DNA from: Candidatus Siliceabacter maunaloa
GTDB taxonomy: Bacteria > Actinomycetota > Thermoleophilia > Solirubrobacterales > Solirubrobacteraceae
Length of the DNA: 49,522 nucleotides
Assembly (NCBI GenBank): GCA_024330185.1
Contig: JANDLV010000029.1
Coordinates: forward strand, 1-49,522
Reading direction: 5' to 3'
A program made the position numbers and the translations under genes. Within the stretch, counting starts at the first letter, position 1; each line of letters opens with the position of its first letter. This document shows positions 23,772 through 32,443 of this stretch, one piece after another. A model generated the notes under the pieces. That model was not told the origin of the DNA. It was given only the letters and a program-made list of their open reading frames with translations, and made no database searches.

Positions 23772-24653
23772 CTGAAGGCCCTCCTCATCAGCGTCGTCGC
23801 GCTCGCCTCCCTGGCCGGCTGCGGGCCGGGTCCGGCCGCCTCCCCGGACGTCGCCCTCCTGGTCACCGAGGACTTCGGGGCGGGCCAACTCGTGCGCACC
23901 GAGCTGCCCGCGCAGGACGGCGAGACCGTCGCCGGCCTGCTCGACCGTGCCGGGCGCCCGGGTGACGCGCAGGCCGCCGGGAGCATCCACGTCAACGGCG
24001 TGACGTCCGAGGACGGCCCGCAGGAGCGCGTGCGCCCCGGTGACCAGGTCTGGATCGACGTTCACGGCGAGGACGTCGCCGCCCCGCAGCCCCCCGCCGT
24101 CGTCGGCGCGTTCCCCGCGCCCTTCACCACCGGCGTCGGCGCCGATCGCATCCCCACGCGCGTGGAGTGCGTGGAACCCGGCTCCGAGCCGTGCCGGGCG
24201 GTCACCGAGGCCCTCGTGAGCCTGGGCCTGCCCGCGGGCAGCGGCGCGGTGGGCAACTCCATGGCCGACGAGACCCTGCGCGTGCTCGTGGGCCCCTGGA
24301 GCCGCCTGCGCAACGCTGACGAGGCCGCCGACCTCATCGCGGCCGGGCCAGCCCGGTCCGGCGTCTATGCGCGGTTCGCCCGGGACGCCCGCAGCCTCGA
24401 GATCCTCGATCCCCGGGGCCGCCCGAGCGAGACCCTCGCCGCGGGCGCAGGCTTGGTCGCCGCCACGCAGGTACCCCTGCGCCAGCCGGTCTGGTTCGTC
24501 ACCGGGACCGACGCAGCGGGCGTGCAGGCGGCGGCACAGGCCTTCGGCCCCCGGGCCCTGGGCCAGAAGCTCGCCGTGGTCATCGCGGACGGTCGCGCAC
24601 TGCGTGTGCCCTCGGTCACACCCCCCCGGCCCGACGCTCGCCCGAACGCCTGA
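23772..24653 (+). CDS. DUF4430-domain lipoprotein
   Basis: A protein of about 293 residues. Residues 1-20 are a lipoprotein signal ending SVVALASLAGCGPG, so it is exported and lipid-anchored. Residues 25-100 (VALLVTEDFGAGQLVRTELP, DGETVAGLLDRAG, INVxG-like SIHVNGV and RVRPGDQVWIDVHGED) match the DUF4430/transcobalamin C-terminal-like fold. The remaining two thirds has no family I know. No ATG, GTG or TTG fits the signal peptide; CTG 23772 is used because it gives a proper hydrophobic start. It is divergent from the adenosyltransferase, so a link to corrinoid binding is possible but unproven. Confidence 0.7.
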   Translation: MKALLISVVALASLAGCGPGPAASPDVALLVTEDFGAGQLVRTELPAQDGETVAGLLDRAGRPGDAQAAGSIHVNGVTSEDGPQERVRPGDQVWIDVHGEDVAAPQPPAVVGAFPAPFTTGVGADRIPTRVECVEPGSEPCRAVTEALVSLGLPAGSGAVGNSMADETLRVLVGPWSRLRNADEAADLIAAGPARSGVYARFARDARSLEILDPRGRPSETLAAGAGLVAATQVPLRQPVWFVTGTDAAGVQAAAQAFGPRALGQKLAVVIADGRALRVPSVTPPRPDARPNA

Positions 24654-24674
24654 TCGGGTAGCTTGCCCCGCCAC

Positions 24675-25820
24675 ATGAAGGTCGGCGTTCCCAAGGAGTC
24701 TGTGGCCGGCGAGCGGCGCGTGGCCCTCGTTCCCGAGGTCGTGCGCAAGATGGCGGCCAAGGACTTCGAGGTCGTCGTCGAGCCCGGCGCGGGCGAGCCG
24801 GCGGCGCTGCTGGACAGCGCCTACACCGACGCCGGCGCGACGGTCGGCGACGGCGCCTGGACCGCGGAGGTGGTGGCCAAGGTGGCCGCGCCGACCAGCG
24901 AGGAGATCGCCAAGCTGGGTCGCGACAGCGTGCTGATCGGCTTCCTGGGCCCGCTGACCCAGCCCGATACCACGCGCGCGCTGGCCGACGGCGGCGTGAC
25001 CGCTTTCGCCATGGAGGCCATCCCGCGCATCAGCCGCGCGCAGTCCATGGACGCGCTGTCCAGCCAGTCCAACGTCGCGGGGTACAAGTCCGTCCTCCTC
25101 GCCTCCGAGCACATGGGACGCTTCTACCCGATGCTCATGACCGCGGCGGGCACGATCCCGCCGGCCAAGGTGCTCGTGCTGGGCGCCGGCGTGGCGGGCC
25201 TGCAGGCCATCGCCACGGCGCGGCGCCTGGGCGCCCAGGTCAGCGGCTACGACGTGCGCAGCGCGGTGGCCGAGCAGGTCGAGTCGCTGGGGGCGAAGTT
25301 CCTCGCGCTCGAGGCGGGCAAGGGCGCCGAGGGCGAGGGCGGCTACGCGCGCGAGCTGACCGACGAGGAGAAGGCAGCCCAGCAGTCCGAGCTCACCGAG
25401 GCCATCAAGGGCTTCGACGTGGTGATCACCACCGCGCTGGTCCCGGGGCGCCCGGCGCCGCGCCTCATCGCCGCCGGCGCGGTCGAGGGCATGCGCCCGG
25501 GCAGCGTCATCGTGGACCTCGCCGGCGAGTCGGGCGGCAACTGCGAGCTGACCGAGCCCGGGCAGGTGGTCGTCAAGCACGACGTGACGATCGTCTCGCC
25601 GCTGAACCTCGCCGCCACCATGCCCGAGCACGCGTCGTCGCTGTACGCGCGCAACGTACAGTCCCTGCTGGGCGTGCTCGTCGACGACGAGGGGGCGCTG
25701 CACCTGGACTTCGACGACGAGATCGTCGCCGGCGCCTGCATCACCCGCGACGGGGAGATCGTTCACGAGGGCGCCCGCAAGGCCACCGAGGCGGCACCGG
25801 CCGGGGGAGATCGCTCGTGA
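24675..25820 (+). CDS. pntAA: NAD(P) transhydrogenase subunit alpha, part 1 (soluble NAD-binding)
   Basis: A 381-residue soluble domain I of proton-translocating transhydrogenase, related to alanine dehydrogenase. The N-terminus MKVGVPKESVAGERRVALVP is the family signature. The dinucleotide fold is KVLVLGAGVAGLQAIATARR near residue 160, and VIVDLAGESGGNCE lies near 277. It binds NAD(H) and passes hydride to the NADP domain of PntB. ATG 24675 is preferred over an upstream TTG, with TAGCTT at 24659-24664 as a likely -10. It is first in a three-gene operon with 4-nt overlaps. Confidence 0.92.
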   Translation: MKVGVPKESVAGERRVALVPEVVRKMAAKDFEVVVEPGAGEPAALLDSAYTDAGATVGDGAWTAEVVAKVAAPTSEEIAKLGRDSVLIGFLGPLTQPDTTRALADGGVTAFAMEAIPRISRAQSMDALSSQSNVAGYKSVLLASEHMGRFYPMLMTAAGTIPPAKVLVLGAGVAGLQAIATARRLGAQVSGYDVRSAVAEQVESLGAKFLALEAGKGAEGEGGYARELTDEEKAAQQSELTEAIKGFDVVITTALVPGRPAPRLIAAGAVEGMRPGSVIVDLAGESGGNCELTEPGQVVVKHDVTIVSPLNLAATMPEHASSLYARNVQSLLGVLVDDEGALHLDFDDEIVAGACITRDGEIVHEGARKATEAAPAGGDRS

Positions 25821-26188
25821 CTGCGTCGCTTCTCCTCGCCGCGGTGGAGCAGGGTGAGCCCTCCCGCCTGGTCACCAACCTCGCGCTGCTCGTGGTCGCC
25901 GGGTTCGTCGGCTACGCCGTCATCTCCAAGGTGCCCAACACCCTCCACACGCCGCTCATGTCGGGCACCAACGCGATCCACGGGGTCGTCATCCTCGGTG
26001 GCCTGATCCTGCTCGCCGGGAGCGCCGACCTCGGCGTGGTCACCTCGGTGATCCTCTTCGTAGCGCTGCTCTTCGGCGCGATCAACGTCGTGGGCGGCTT
26101 CGTGGTCACCGACCGCATGCTCGAGATGTTCAAGGCCAAGCCCGCGCCGCCGCCCAAGGACGACGAGGCCGAGGGAGCCGGCTCGTGA
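25817..26188 (+). CDS. pntAB: NAD(P) transhydrogenase subunit alpha, part 2 (membrane)
   Basis: A 123-residue membrane subunit carrying the first transmembrane helices of domain II, separate from PntAA as in many bacteria. The segment TPLMSGTNAIHGVVILGG is the family hallmark, and three to four hydrophobic helices are visible. The tail AKPAPPPKDDEAEGAGS is hydrophilic. GTG start overlaps the pntAA stop. Confidence 0.92.
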   Translation: MTASLLLAAVEQGEPSRLVTNLALLVVAGFVGYAVISKVPNTLHTPLMSGTNAIHGVVILGGLILLAGSADLGVVTSVILFVALLFGAINVVGGFVVTDRMLEMFKAKPAPPPKDDEAEGAGS

Positions 26189-27606
26189 CGCTCCTTGGCT
26201 CCTTCCTGACCGACCCGAGCTTCAAGACGGTCCTCTACATCGTGGCCATCGCGCTGTTCATCTACGGGCTGACCGGCCTCACGGGCCCCCGGACGGCGGT
26301 GCGCGGCAACCGGATCGCCGCCGTGGGGATGGCCATCGCGATCGTCGCGACGCTGCTGGTCGACCCGTTCAACAACGTGGTGCTCATCGTGCTCGGCCTG
26401 GTGATCGGCACGGCCATCGGTGTCCCGGCCGCCCGCCAGGTGAAGATGACCGCGATGCCCCAGATGGTGGCGCTGTTCAACGGCGTCGGCGGTGGCGCGG
26501 TGGCCCTCATCGCCTGGGCCGAGTTCCGCGAGACCGACGCCTTCGCGAGCGAGGCCACCTACGTCGCGGTGTTCAGCATGTTCTCGGCGATCATCGGGTC
26601 GATCTCCTTCTGGGGCTCGAACATCGCCTTCGGCAAGCTGCAGGCGATCCTCAGCGGCAAGCCGGTCACGCTGGGGCCGCTGCAGCTCCCGGTCCAGCTC
26701 GTCGTGGGCGCGGCTGCGGTGGCGGCGGCAGTGGCCATCGTGGCCGGGGCGCAGGCCGAGATCATCGTCATCGGCCTCCTCGTGGCGGCGGCGATCTTCG
26801 GGGTCCTGCTCGTGCTGCCCATCGGCGGTGCGGACATGCCGGTGGTCATCTCGCTGCTCAACGCGTTCACCGGGCTGGCCGCCGCGGCCGCGGGCGTCGC
26901 GCTGGACAACCAGGCGCTGATCGTGGCGGGCATGATCGTCGGGGCCTCGGGCACGATCCTCACCCAGCAGATGGCGATCGCCATGAACCGCACGATCACC
27001 TCGGTGGTCGTCGGCGGCTTCGGCGGCGAGGTCACCGCCGAGGCCGGTGCGGGCGCCGGCGGGGCGGAGGGCGGCACGGTGAAGTCGACCAGCGCGGCCG
27101 ACGCGGCGATCCAGATGTCCTACGCGCGCCAGGTCGTGGTGGTGCCCGGCTACGGCATGGCCGTCGCCCAGGCCCAGCACGCCGTGCGGGAGATGGCCAA
27201 GGTGCTCGAGGACAAGGGCGTGGAGGTCAAGTACGCGATCCATCCGGTCGCGGGCCGGATGCCGGGCCACATGAACGTCCTGCTGGCCGAGGCCGACGTG
27301 CCCTACGAGCAGCTCAAGGAGATGGACGAGATCAACAACGAGTTCTCGCGAACCGACGTCTCCCTGATCATCGGCGCCAACGACGTCACCAACCCCGACG
27401 CGCGCACCAAGCCCGACTCGCCGATCTACGGCATGCCGATCCTCAACGTCGACGAGTCGTCCTCGATCATCGTCCTCAAGCGCTCGATGAGCTCGGGGTA
27501 CGCGGGCATCGAGAACCCGCTGTTCTTCAACGACAAGACCCAGATGCTCTTCGGCGACGCCAAGGGCAGCGTCGGCGAGATCACCTCCGAGCTGCAGGCC
27601 CTGTGA
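26185..27606 (+). CDS. pntB: NAD(P) transhydrogenase subunit beta
   Basis: A 473-residue protein with about nine membrane helices (residues 5-270) followed by the soluble NADP(H)-binding domain III. Signatures are QMVALFNGVGGGAVALIAWA, VVVPGYGMAVAQAQHAVRE and YAIHPVAGRMPGHMNVLLAE, then SLIIGANDVTNP. With PntAA and PntAB it uses the proton gradient to make NADPH from NADH. GTG start overlaps the pntAB stop. Confidence 0.93.
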   Translation: MTLLGSFLTDPSFKTVLYIVAIALFIYGLTGLTGPRTAVRGNRIAAVGMAIAIVATLLVDPFNNVVLIVLGLVIGTAIGVPAARQVKMTAMPQMVALFNGVGGGAVALIAWAEFRETDAFASEATYVAVFSMFSAIIGSISFWGSNIAFGKLQAILSGKPVTLGPLQLPVQLVVGAAAVAAAVAIVAGAQAEIIVIGLLVAAAIFGVLLVLPIGGADMPVVISLLNAFTGLAAAAAGVALDNQALIVAGMIVGASGTILTQQMAIAMNRTITSVVVGGFGGEVTAEAGAGAGGAEGGTVKSTSAADAAIQMSYARQVVVVPGYGMAVAQAQHAVREMAKVLEDKGVEVKYAIHPVAGRMPGHMNVLLAEADVPYEQLKEMDEINNEFSRTDVSLIIGANDVTNPDARTKPDSPIYGMPILNVDESSSIIVLKRSMSSGYAGIENPLFFNDKTQMLFGDAKGSVGEITSELQAL

Positions 27607-27683
27607 CGTCGCCGTAGGTCCGAACTTGAGAGGACCGCAGGCGAAAGCCGTTCTCGACCCTCCGGCTGGCAGTATTCACGCTC

Positions 27684-28067
27684 GTGAGCCTGGTGCTGGC
27701 CGTCCCGCTCTCCGTCCTGCTGATCGTCTCGATCGGCTGGGCGTTCTTCGGCCCGCCGCCGCGCTCGCGGGCCTCCTCGGGCACCATCGCCGCGCTGGCC
27801 GGCCTGGGCGCCACCGCCTACGCCGCGGGCGTCCTCCTGGCCCAGCACTCGGTCACCGCCGCGGGTATCGCCATGGCCGTGGGCGTCGAGGGGCTGTGCG
27901 CTGCGGGGTGGCTGCGTCGTGGCGGCGGGGGAGGGGGCGGCGGGCCGCGCCGCGACCCCGGGTCCGAGCCGCCCAGCCATGACGGACCCGATCTGGACTG
28001 GGACGAGTTCGACCGTGCGCGGGGCGAGTGGGACGCCGGCCCGCGCGAGCCGACCGCCCACTGGTGA
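27684..28067 (+). CDS. Small two-helix membrane protein with glycine-rich linker, unknown function
   Basis: A 127-residue protein. Hydrophobic helices span about residues 1-22 and 33-65, followed by a run of eight glycines and an acidic C-terminus with DLDWDEFDRARGEW. I do not recognise the family. It lies 77 nt after pntB and may form its own unit. Confidence 0.6.
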   Translation: MSLVLAVPLSVLLIVSIGWAFFGPPPRSRASSGTIAALAGLGATAYAAGVLLAQHSVTAAGIAMAVGVEGLCAAGWLRRGGGGGGGGPRRDPGSEPPSHDGPDLDWDEFDRARGEWDAGPREPTAHW

Positions 28068-28108
28068 CGTCACCGGAGGTCGCCGGTTCCGGCGACCGAA
28101 GGCGAAAG

Positions 28109-29194
28109 CTACCTCTTGGCCCCCGGGCGCAGCGCCGGATCGTGGCGGTGTGCGGTGAAGAAGCTGACCATGACGTCGACGTACTCGTGGAAGTGCGGGC
28201 AGCGCACGCCGGCCGGCTGGAGCACCGCCTGCGCGCGCTCGGTGTCGAAGCGCACTGAATGATTGAGATAGCGGATGGACTCGGGTGGCACGCCGACGAA
28301 GGTCGCGCGCACCGGCGGGAGGCGCAGCGAGGCCTCGAAGAGGGCCGGAGGGAGGCGGTAGGAGGGCAGCGCCCCGCCGAACCGCGAGGCCAGGAGCTCG
28401 ACGAGCGCCAGGGAGGTCAGCGGCTCGGGGTCGGTGAGGTGCAGCGTCTCGCCACGGGCCGTCGGCGTGGCCACCCCGGTGGCGATCGCGTCGATCACGA
28501 AGTCCACGGGAACGACGTTGAACGGCGCATCGCCGCGACCGACCTGCGCGACGGGCTGGCGCAGGCGGCGCATCACGTCGAGCATCCGCAGCACGTAGTA
28601 GGGGCCGTCGAACTTCTGCGTGACGCCCGTGCGCGAGTCGCCCACGACGATGGCGGGGCGGTAGATCGTCGTCGGCACCTCGGCCATCGATCGGCGGACG
28701 ACCACCTCGGCGTCGTGCTTGGTGGACTCGTAGTGGTTCTTGAACCCCGATCCGTGCTCCAGGTCGCGCTCGTACACGACGCCGTGGCGGCAGCCGGCCA
28801 CGTAGGCGGTGGACACGTAGTGGTGGCGCTCGAGGTTCGGTGCGGCGGCGCAGAAGGCCACGACGTTGCGCGTGCCCTGGACGTTGACGCGCTCGGCCAG
28901 CGCGGAGGGCACCGACAGGTCGTAGATCGCGGCCAGGTGGTGCACCTGCGTGGCCCGGGCGGCGAGGCGGTCGTGGTCGGCCGCAGCGAGCCCGAGCCGC
29001 GGTGCGGTGATGTCCCCGGTGAGGATCTCCACGCGGTCGGCGTGCTCCAGGCCGGTGGCCACCTCCCGGGCGCGGACCGCCATCCGGTCCTCGACCAGCG
29101 CCGCGACGCGCAGATCGGGGTCGTCGGCCAGCAGCCGCGCGACCAGGCGCGTCCCGATGAACCCCGGGAAGCCGGTGAGCAGTGCGGTCCCCAT
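28109..29194 (-). CDS. Extended SDR / fatty-acyl-CoA-reductase-like NAD(P)-dependent oxidoreductase
   Basis: A 361-residue Rossmann protein. TGFPGFIGTRLVARLL at residues 7-22 is the extended-SDR TGxxGxxG cofactor loop, with THHLAAIYDLS-like VHHLAAIYDLSV, a VSTAYVAG Ser-containing segment, and YESTKHDAE as the catalytic YxxxK. The layout resembles male-sterility/thioester-reductase or NAD-epimerase families, so a long-chain acyl or isoprenoid substrate is possible. It is intact and starts 10 nt after a minus-strand TAGGGT (29205-29210). Confidence 0.78.
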   Translation of the reverse strand: MGTALLTGFPGFIGTRLVARLLADDPDLRVAALVEDRMAVRAREVATGLEHADRVEILTGDITAPRLGLAAADHDRLAARATQVHHLAAIYDLSVPSALAERVNVQGTRNVVAFCAAAPNLERHHYVSTAYVAGCRHGVVYERDLEHGSGFKNHYESTKHDAEVVVRRSMAEVPTTIYRPAIVVGDSRTGVTQKFDGPYYVLRMLDVMRRLRQPVAQVGRGDAPFNVVPVDFVIDAIATGVATPTARGETLHLTDPEPLTSLALVELLASRFGGALPSYRLPPALFEASLRLPPVRATFVGVPPESIRYLNHSVRFDTERAQAVLQPAGVRCPHFHEYVDVMVSFFTAHRHDPALRPGAKR

Positions 29195-29204
29195 GCGGCG
29201 GGGG

Positions 29205-29210
29205 ACCCTA
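29205..29210 (-). promoter_or_regulatory. -10-like TAGGGT for the SDR gene
   Basis: TAGGGT on the minus strand ends 10 nt before ATG 29194, leaving room for only a few untranslated bases. Confidence 0.4.
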
Positions 29211-29219
29211 GCGAAGCCG

Positions 29220-30170
29220 TCAGGGCTCGAACTCGAACGGTCGAACTTGAGCGTTCGTGCGTTCTCGCTTACGACTCGCTGCACCTCGCCATCGAAGCCC
29301 TCCGGGCGACGGGCCTCGATCTCGAGAACGATCTCGACCTCAGAGCCGGCCAGGGCGGCGAGGTGGGTGACGATCTCCTGAGCCACCTGCCCTGCATCGC
29401 GACCTAGACGGGTGGCGCTGAGAGCCGTGCGAGCGTAGAAGCGCCGTGGAGGCTCGACCGTCCGTCGACCGTTCTGGTCACCGTCGTGTGGACGATCATC
29501 GCCCCATCCTCCCTCCGGCTTGACGGCCGGTGGCGGACGCTCTCTCCGTTCCGCCTCGGCCTGAGCCAGCGCGACGAGCAGCCCGTTCATCGACGCGCCG
29601 GCGGGCTCGCCATGCACGACGAGACCTGCGTAACGCTCGCGGTCTTGATCGGATGGCGTCGGCGTAGCCGAACCCCTCCGCGTCGAGGTCCAGCGTGTTG
29701 AGTCCGCGCGGAACGGTGCCCAGCAGCACCTCCGCGTCGCGCAACCGGGGCAGGTATGGGTAGCGCGCGTAGTCCTCCCGGATCCGGCCCGGTAGAAACG
29801 TGATGACCTCCCGCCAGAGCGGAAGCCCGCCCTTCGCCGAATCGACCACCGCCGTCTGCTGGGCCTGCGCATTGGTGCGGCGGGCCTGCTCCTAGAAGCG
29901 AACCCGTAGCAGTATTTGTCATCCGCGGTCGACGACCTCCGCCTCCTCGGCAGCGCCCAGCGATCCCAACAGGCAGTAGGCCGAGTCGAGCGCACGATAA
30001 GTGTCGTCGGTGCTGAACGGCTCGTTGCGCGCCCAGCGCCCGCGCACGTCGCGCAGCTCCGACGAGGGCGCGCTCGCCGTGTCCTAGGACCTTGCGAGAG
30101 ACGATCCGCCACTCGCCGATCATCAGCTTGAGCAGCAGGTCATGGATCGCTATGAGGTCGGACGTTAGCT
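29220..30170 (-). pseudogene. Relic of a Swt1-type HEPN/DUF499 ATP-binding protein
   Basis: The pieces follow the order of a known large protein but lie in several frames. LLLKLMIGEWRIVSRKVLGH and, after a shift, SELRDVRGRWARNEPFSTDD, YRALDSAYCLLGS match the Swt1-like HEPN domain. Then QQTAVVDSAKGGLPLWREV follows. Next comes REDYARYPYLPRLRDAEVLL, LDLDAEGFGYADA and, near the end, RFYARTALSATRLGRDAGQV with SENARTLKF, as in the C-terminus of DUF499 proteins. A shifted frame ends EFEP-TGA at 29220-29222. Intact members are about 1,000 residues or more, so the central P-loop ATPase is deleted. HEPN/DUF499 proteins are often found in defence-type gene clusters. Confidence 0.7.
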
Positions 30171-30193
30171 GTCGACGCTCGACGCGGGCACGG

Positions 30194-30199
30194 TAGGGT
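30194..30199 (+). promoter_or_regulatory. -10-like TAGGGT of a leaderless promoter
   Basis: TAGGGT ends 7 nt before GTG 30207, with no Shine-Dalgarno between. Confidence 0.5.
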
Positions 30200-30206
30200 C
30201 CGCGGC

Positions 30207-30785
30207 GTGAGCCTCCAAGAGCCCGTGCTGCGAGCGGTCCACGCTGAGTTCGGCTGGTCGCTGGCACCAAGGTTCCCCGACATGCGCGGACAGATCACGG
30301 AGCTCATGACGATGCACACCGGGGCTCCCGACGCGTGGGTGTGGGATGCCGATCCGCCGCTCGTGCTCGCCTGGAACGAGGAGCGACACCTCCATCTGGC
30401 CGCCGGTGGTTCGTTCTTTGAGGTCGTTGCCGAAGATGCCAACGGCCCTGATGCCGGGTCGGCTGCCCATGGGCTGCTCTCACAGATCGCCAGCCTCCAG
30501 AACGTCTCAAGCCTCAGGGTGGTGGAGGTGACGTTCGTCTGGCTGCTGGCAGGGGAAAACAGGGCGCCGCGCAGCAGGCGCACGCGGCTCGCGCCGGCGA
30601 CGGCGATCCCGGCGCGGACGATGGTCGCCACGGCGGTGCCCTTGGCGCGGGACAAGGAGTCGGAGCCGTGTCTGCGCGGTGGAGGGTGCGTTCATGTAAC
30701 CGGAGCCGGGTCGCCCGACGGGGGCGAGTCTGACATGGGGCGAGGCGTGGCGCACGGCCGACGCGACCCTAGACTGCAGGCGTGA
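30207..30785 (+). CDS. Hypothetical protein; C-terminal part doubtful
   Basis: The 192-codon frame starts at a GTG with a well-placed TAGGGT box. The first 110 residues (MSLQEPVLRAVHAEFGWSLA to VVEVTFVWLLAG) look like real protein with a mixed alpha/beta character, but I do not recognise a family. From about residue 113 the sequence becomes Arg/Ala/Gly-rich and low in structure, and a minus-strand frame there reads about as well. The gene may be 3'-truncated or fused to unrelated DNA next to the HEPN relic. Its stop overlaps the glpD start codon, probably by chance because glpD has its own promoter. Confidence 0.45.
   Translation: MSLQEPVLRAVHAEFGWSLAPRFPDMRGQITELMTMHTGAPDAWVWDADPPLVLAWNEERHLHLAAGGSFFEVVAEDANGPDAGSAAHGLLSQIASLQNVSSLRVVEVTFVWLLAGENRAPRSRRTRLAPATAIPARTMVATAVPLARDKESEPCLRGGGCVHVTGAGSPDGGESDMGRGVAHGRRDPRLQA
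30770..30775 (+). promoter_or_regulatory. -10-like TAGACT of the glpD promoter
   Basis: TAGACT ends 6 nt before GTG 30782, the spacing expected for a leaderless mRNA. Confidence 0.55.
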
Positions 30786-32428
30786 TCGCCCGCTCGGACG
30801 CCCTGGCCGCCATGGAGGGCGAGCCGTTCGACATCGTGGTGGTGGGCGGTGGGATCACGGGGGCGGGCGTGGCCCTCGACGCCGCCAGCCGCGGGTACAG
30901 CGTGGCGCTCGTCGAGCGCGCCGACTTCGCCTCGGGGACCTCCAGCCGCTCCTCCAAGCTGGTGCACGGCGGCCTGCGCTACCTGCAGAACTTCGACCTG
31001 GGGCTGGTCCGCGAGGCGCTGCTGGAGCGCCAGCTCATGGTCGCCCTCGCCCCGCACCTGGTCACGCCGCTGCCTCTCGTGGTGCCGGCCTTCGACGGGG
31101 CGCGCCCCGACCGCCTGACCGGCGTGGGCCTAAACCTCTACGACGTCATGGCGCGCGAGCGCCTGCGCGGGCGCAGGGGCGCCGGCGCGGCGGAATGGAG
31201 CCCCGACCGCCACCGCACGATCCCCGGCGAGGAGGTCGTCGAGCTGCTGCCCGCGCTGGCCGCCCGGGAGCCCACCGGGGGCTACCTCTTCTACGACTGC
31301 CAGACCGATGACAGCCGCCTGGTGCTCACCGTCCTGGCCGAGGCCGAGCGCTTCGGCGCGGTGTGCGCCAACCGGCTGGAGGTGACCGGCCTGCACGAGG
31401 AGGCGGGCCGGGCCGCCGGGGTGCACGTGCGCGACCTGCTGGGCGGCGGCGCCTTCACCGTGCGCGCCGAGAACGTGGTCAACGCGACGGGGGTGTGGGC
31501 CGACCGCCTGCGTCCCCACGAGCTCCACGACGAGGCCGAGGTGCCGCGCATCCGCCCCAGCCGGGGGACCCACATCACCGTGCGCCACGATGACCTGCCG
31601 CTGGTCGGCGGGGCGATCGTACCCGCCGGCGGCGGGCGCACGATCTTCGCCCTGCCCTGGCTGGGGCGCACGCTGCTGGGCACCACCGACAAGGACTACG
31701 AGGGCGACCTCGACCACGTGCGCGCCGACGACGACGATGTGGACTACCTGCTCGAGGCGGCCAACGCGTTCTTCACCACGGACCTGGGGCCCGGCGACCT
31801 GACGGGCGCCTACGCCGGCGTGCGGCCCCTCATCACCACGGGGGACCCGCGCAAGTCGGTGGACATCTCGCGCAAGGCCGAGCTGTACGAGACCTCCAGC
31901 GGCATGGTCACCATCACCGGCGGGAAGCTCACCACGTGGCGGCGGATGGCCAAGATGGCCGTCGACCGCCTCGTGGAGCGCGAGGCGCGCGACGCGCCGT
32001 GCCGTACCCACGTCATCCCGCTCGGGGCTCCCGTCGACGCGGCCGCGCTGCCGCGGGTCGAGGGCCTGCCCGAGGCGACCTACGCCGCCCTGGCCGCACG
32101 CTACGGCCACATCGCGCGCGACGTGCTCGTGGCCGCGGGCGAGCGCGGGGAGCTCGCCCAGCCCATCGTCGCCGACCTGCCCGACCCGCTGGCCGAGGTG
32201 GTGCACGCCGCCCGCCACGAGCAGGCCAACCACCTGGGCGACGTGCTGCTGCGCCGCACGCGGCTGGGCCTGCTCGCCGCCCGCGACGTGGAGGCCGGCG
32301 GGAAGGCGGCGCGGCGCGTGGTACAGGCGATGGGCAGCGAGCTGGGCTGGGACGATGCGCGGCAGGCGGCGGAGCTCGACGGGTGGCGCGTGGAGGCAAC
32401 TGCCGAAGCCGTCCTCGCTAATCCCTAG
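30782..32428 (+). CDS. glpD: FAD-dependent glycerol-3-phosphate dehydrogenase
   Basis: A 548-residue protein, typical GlpD length. It oxidises sn-glycerol-3-phosphate to dihydroxyacetone phosphate and passes electrons to quinone at the membrane. FAD binding is shown by FDIVVVGGGITGAGVALDAA (about 17-36) and SGTSSRSSKLVHGGLRYLQN (about 57-76). Substrate-pocket segments PSRGTHITVRHDDLP, TTDKDYEGDLDHV and YAGVRPLI follow, then the GlpD C-terminal domain with VITGGKLTTWRRMA-like text. The start at GTG 30782 gives the FAD loop at the expected distance. Confidence 0.92.
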   Translation: MIARSDALAAMEGEPFDIVVVGGGITGAGVALDAASRGYSVALVERADFASGTSSRSSKLVHGGLRYLQNFDLGLVREALLERQLMVALAPHLVTPLPLVVPAFDGARPDRLTGVGLNLYDVMARERLRGRRGAGAAEWSPDRHRTIPGEEVVELLPALAAREPTGGYLFYDCQTDDSRLVLTVLAEAERFGAVCANRLEVTGLHEEAGRAAGVHVRDLLGGGAFTVRAENVVNATGVWADRLRPHELHDEAEVPRIRPSRGTHITVRHDDLPLVGGAIVPAGGGRTIFALPWLGRTLLGTTDKDYEGDLDHVRADDDDVDYLLEAANAFFTTDLGPGDLTGAYAGVRPLITTGDPRKSVDISRKAELYETSSGMVTITGGKLTTWRRMAKMAVDRLVEREARDAPCRTHVIPLGAPVDAAALPRVEGLPEATYAALAARYGHIARDVLVAAGERGELAQPIVADLPDPLAEVVHAARHEQANHLGDVLLRRTRLGLLAARDVEAGGKAARRVVQAMGSELGWDDARQAAELDGWRVEATAEAVLANP

Positions 32429-32443
32429 AGTTCCGGCCCGACC

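Noticed and set aside
23730-23775. A cobalamin riboswitch before the B12 genes
   Set aside because: Only 36 nt separate the divergent starts, far too short for a B12 riboswitch, and no B12-box text is present.
30140-30655. A minus-strand frame opposite the hypothetical gene at 30207
   Set aside because: It has a plausible hydrophobic start but no stable domain, and the plus strand has the better promoter and N-terminal text. The true coding strand after 30545 remains uncertain.
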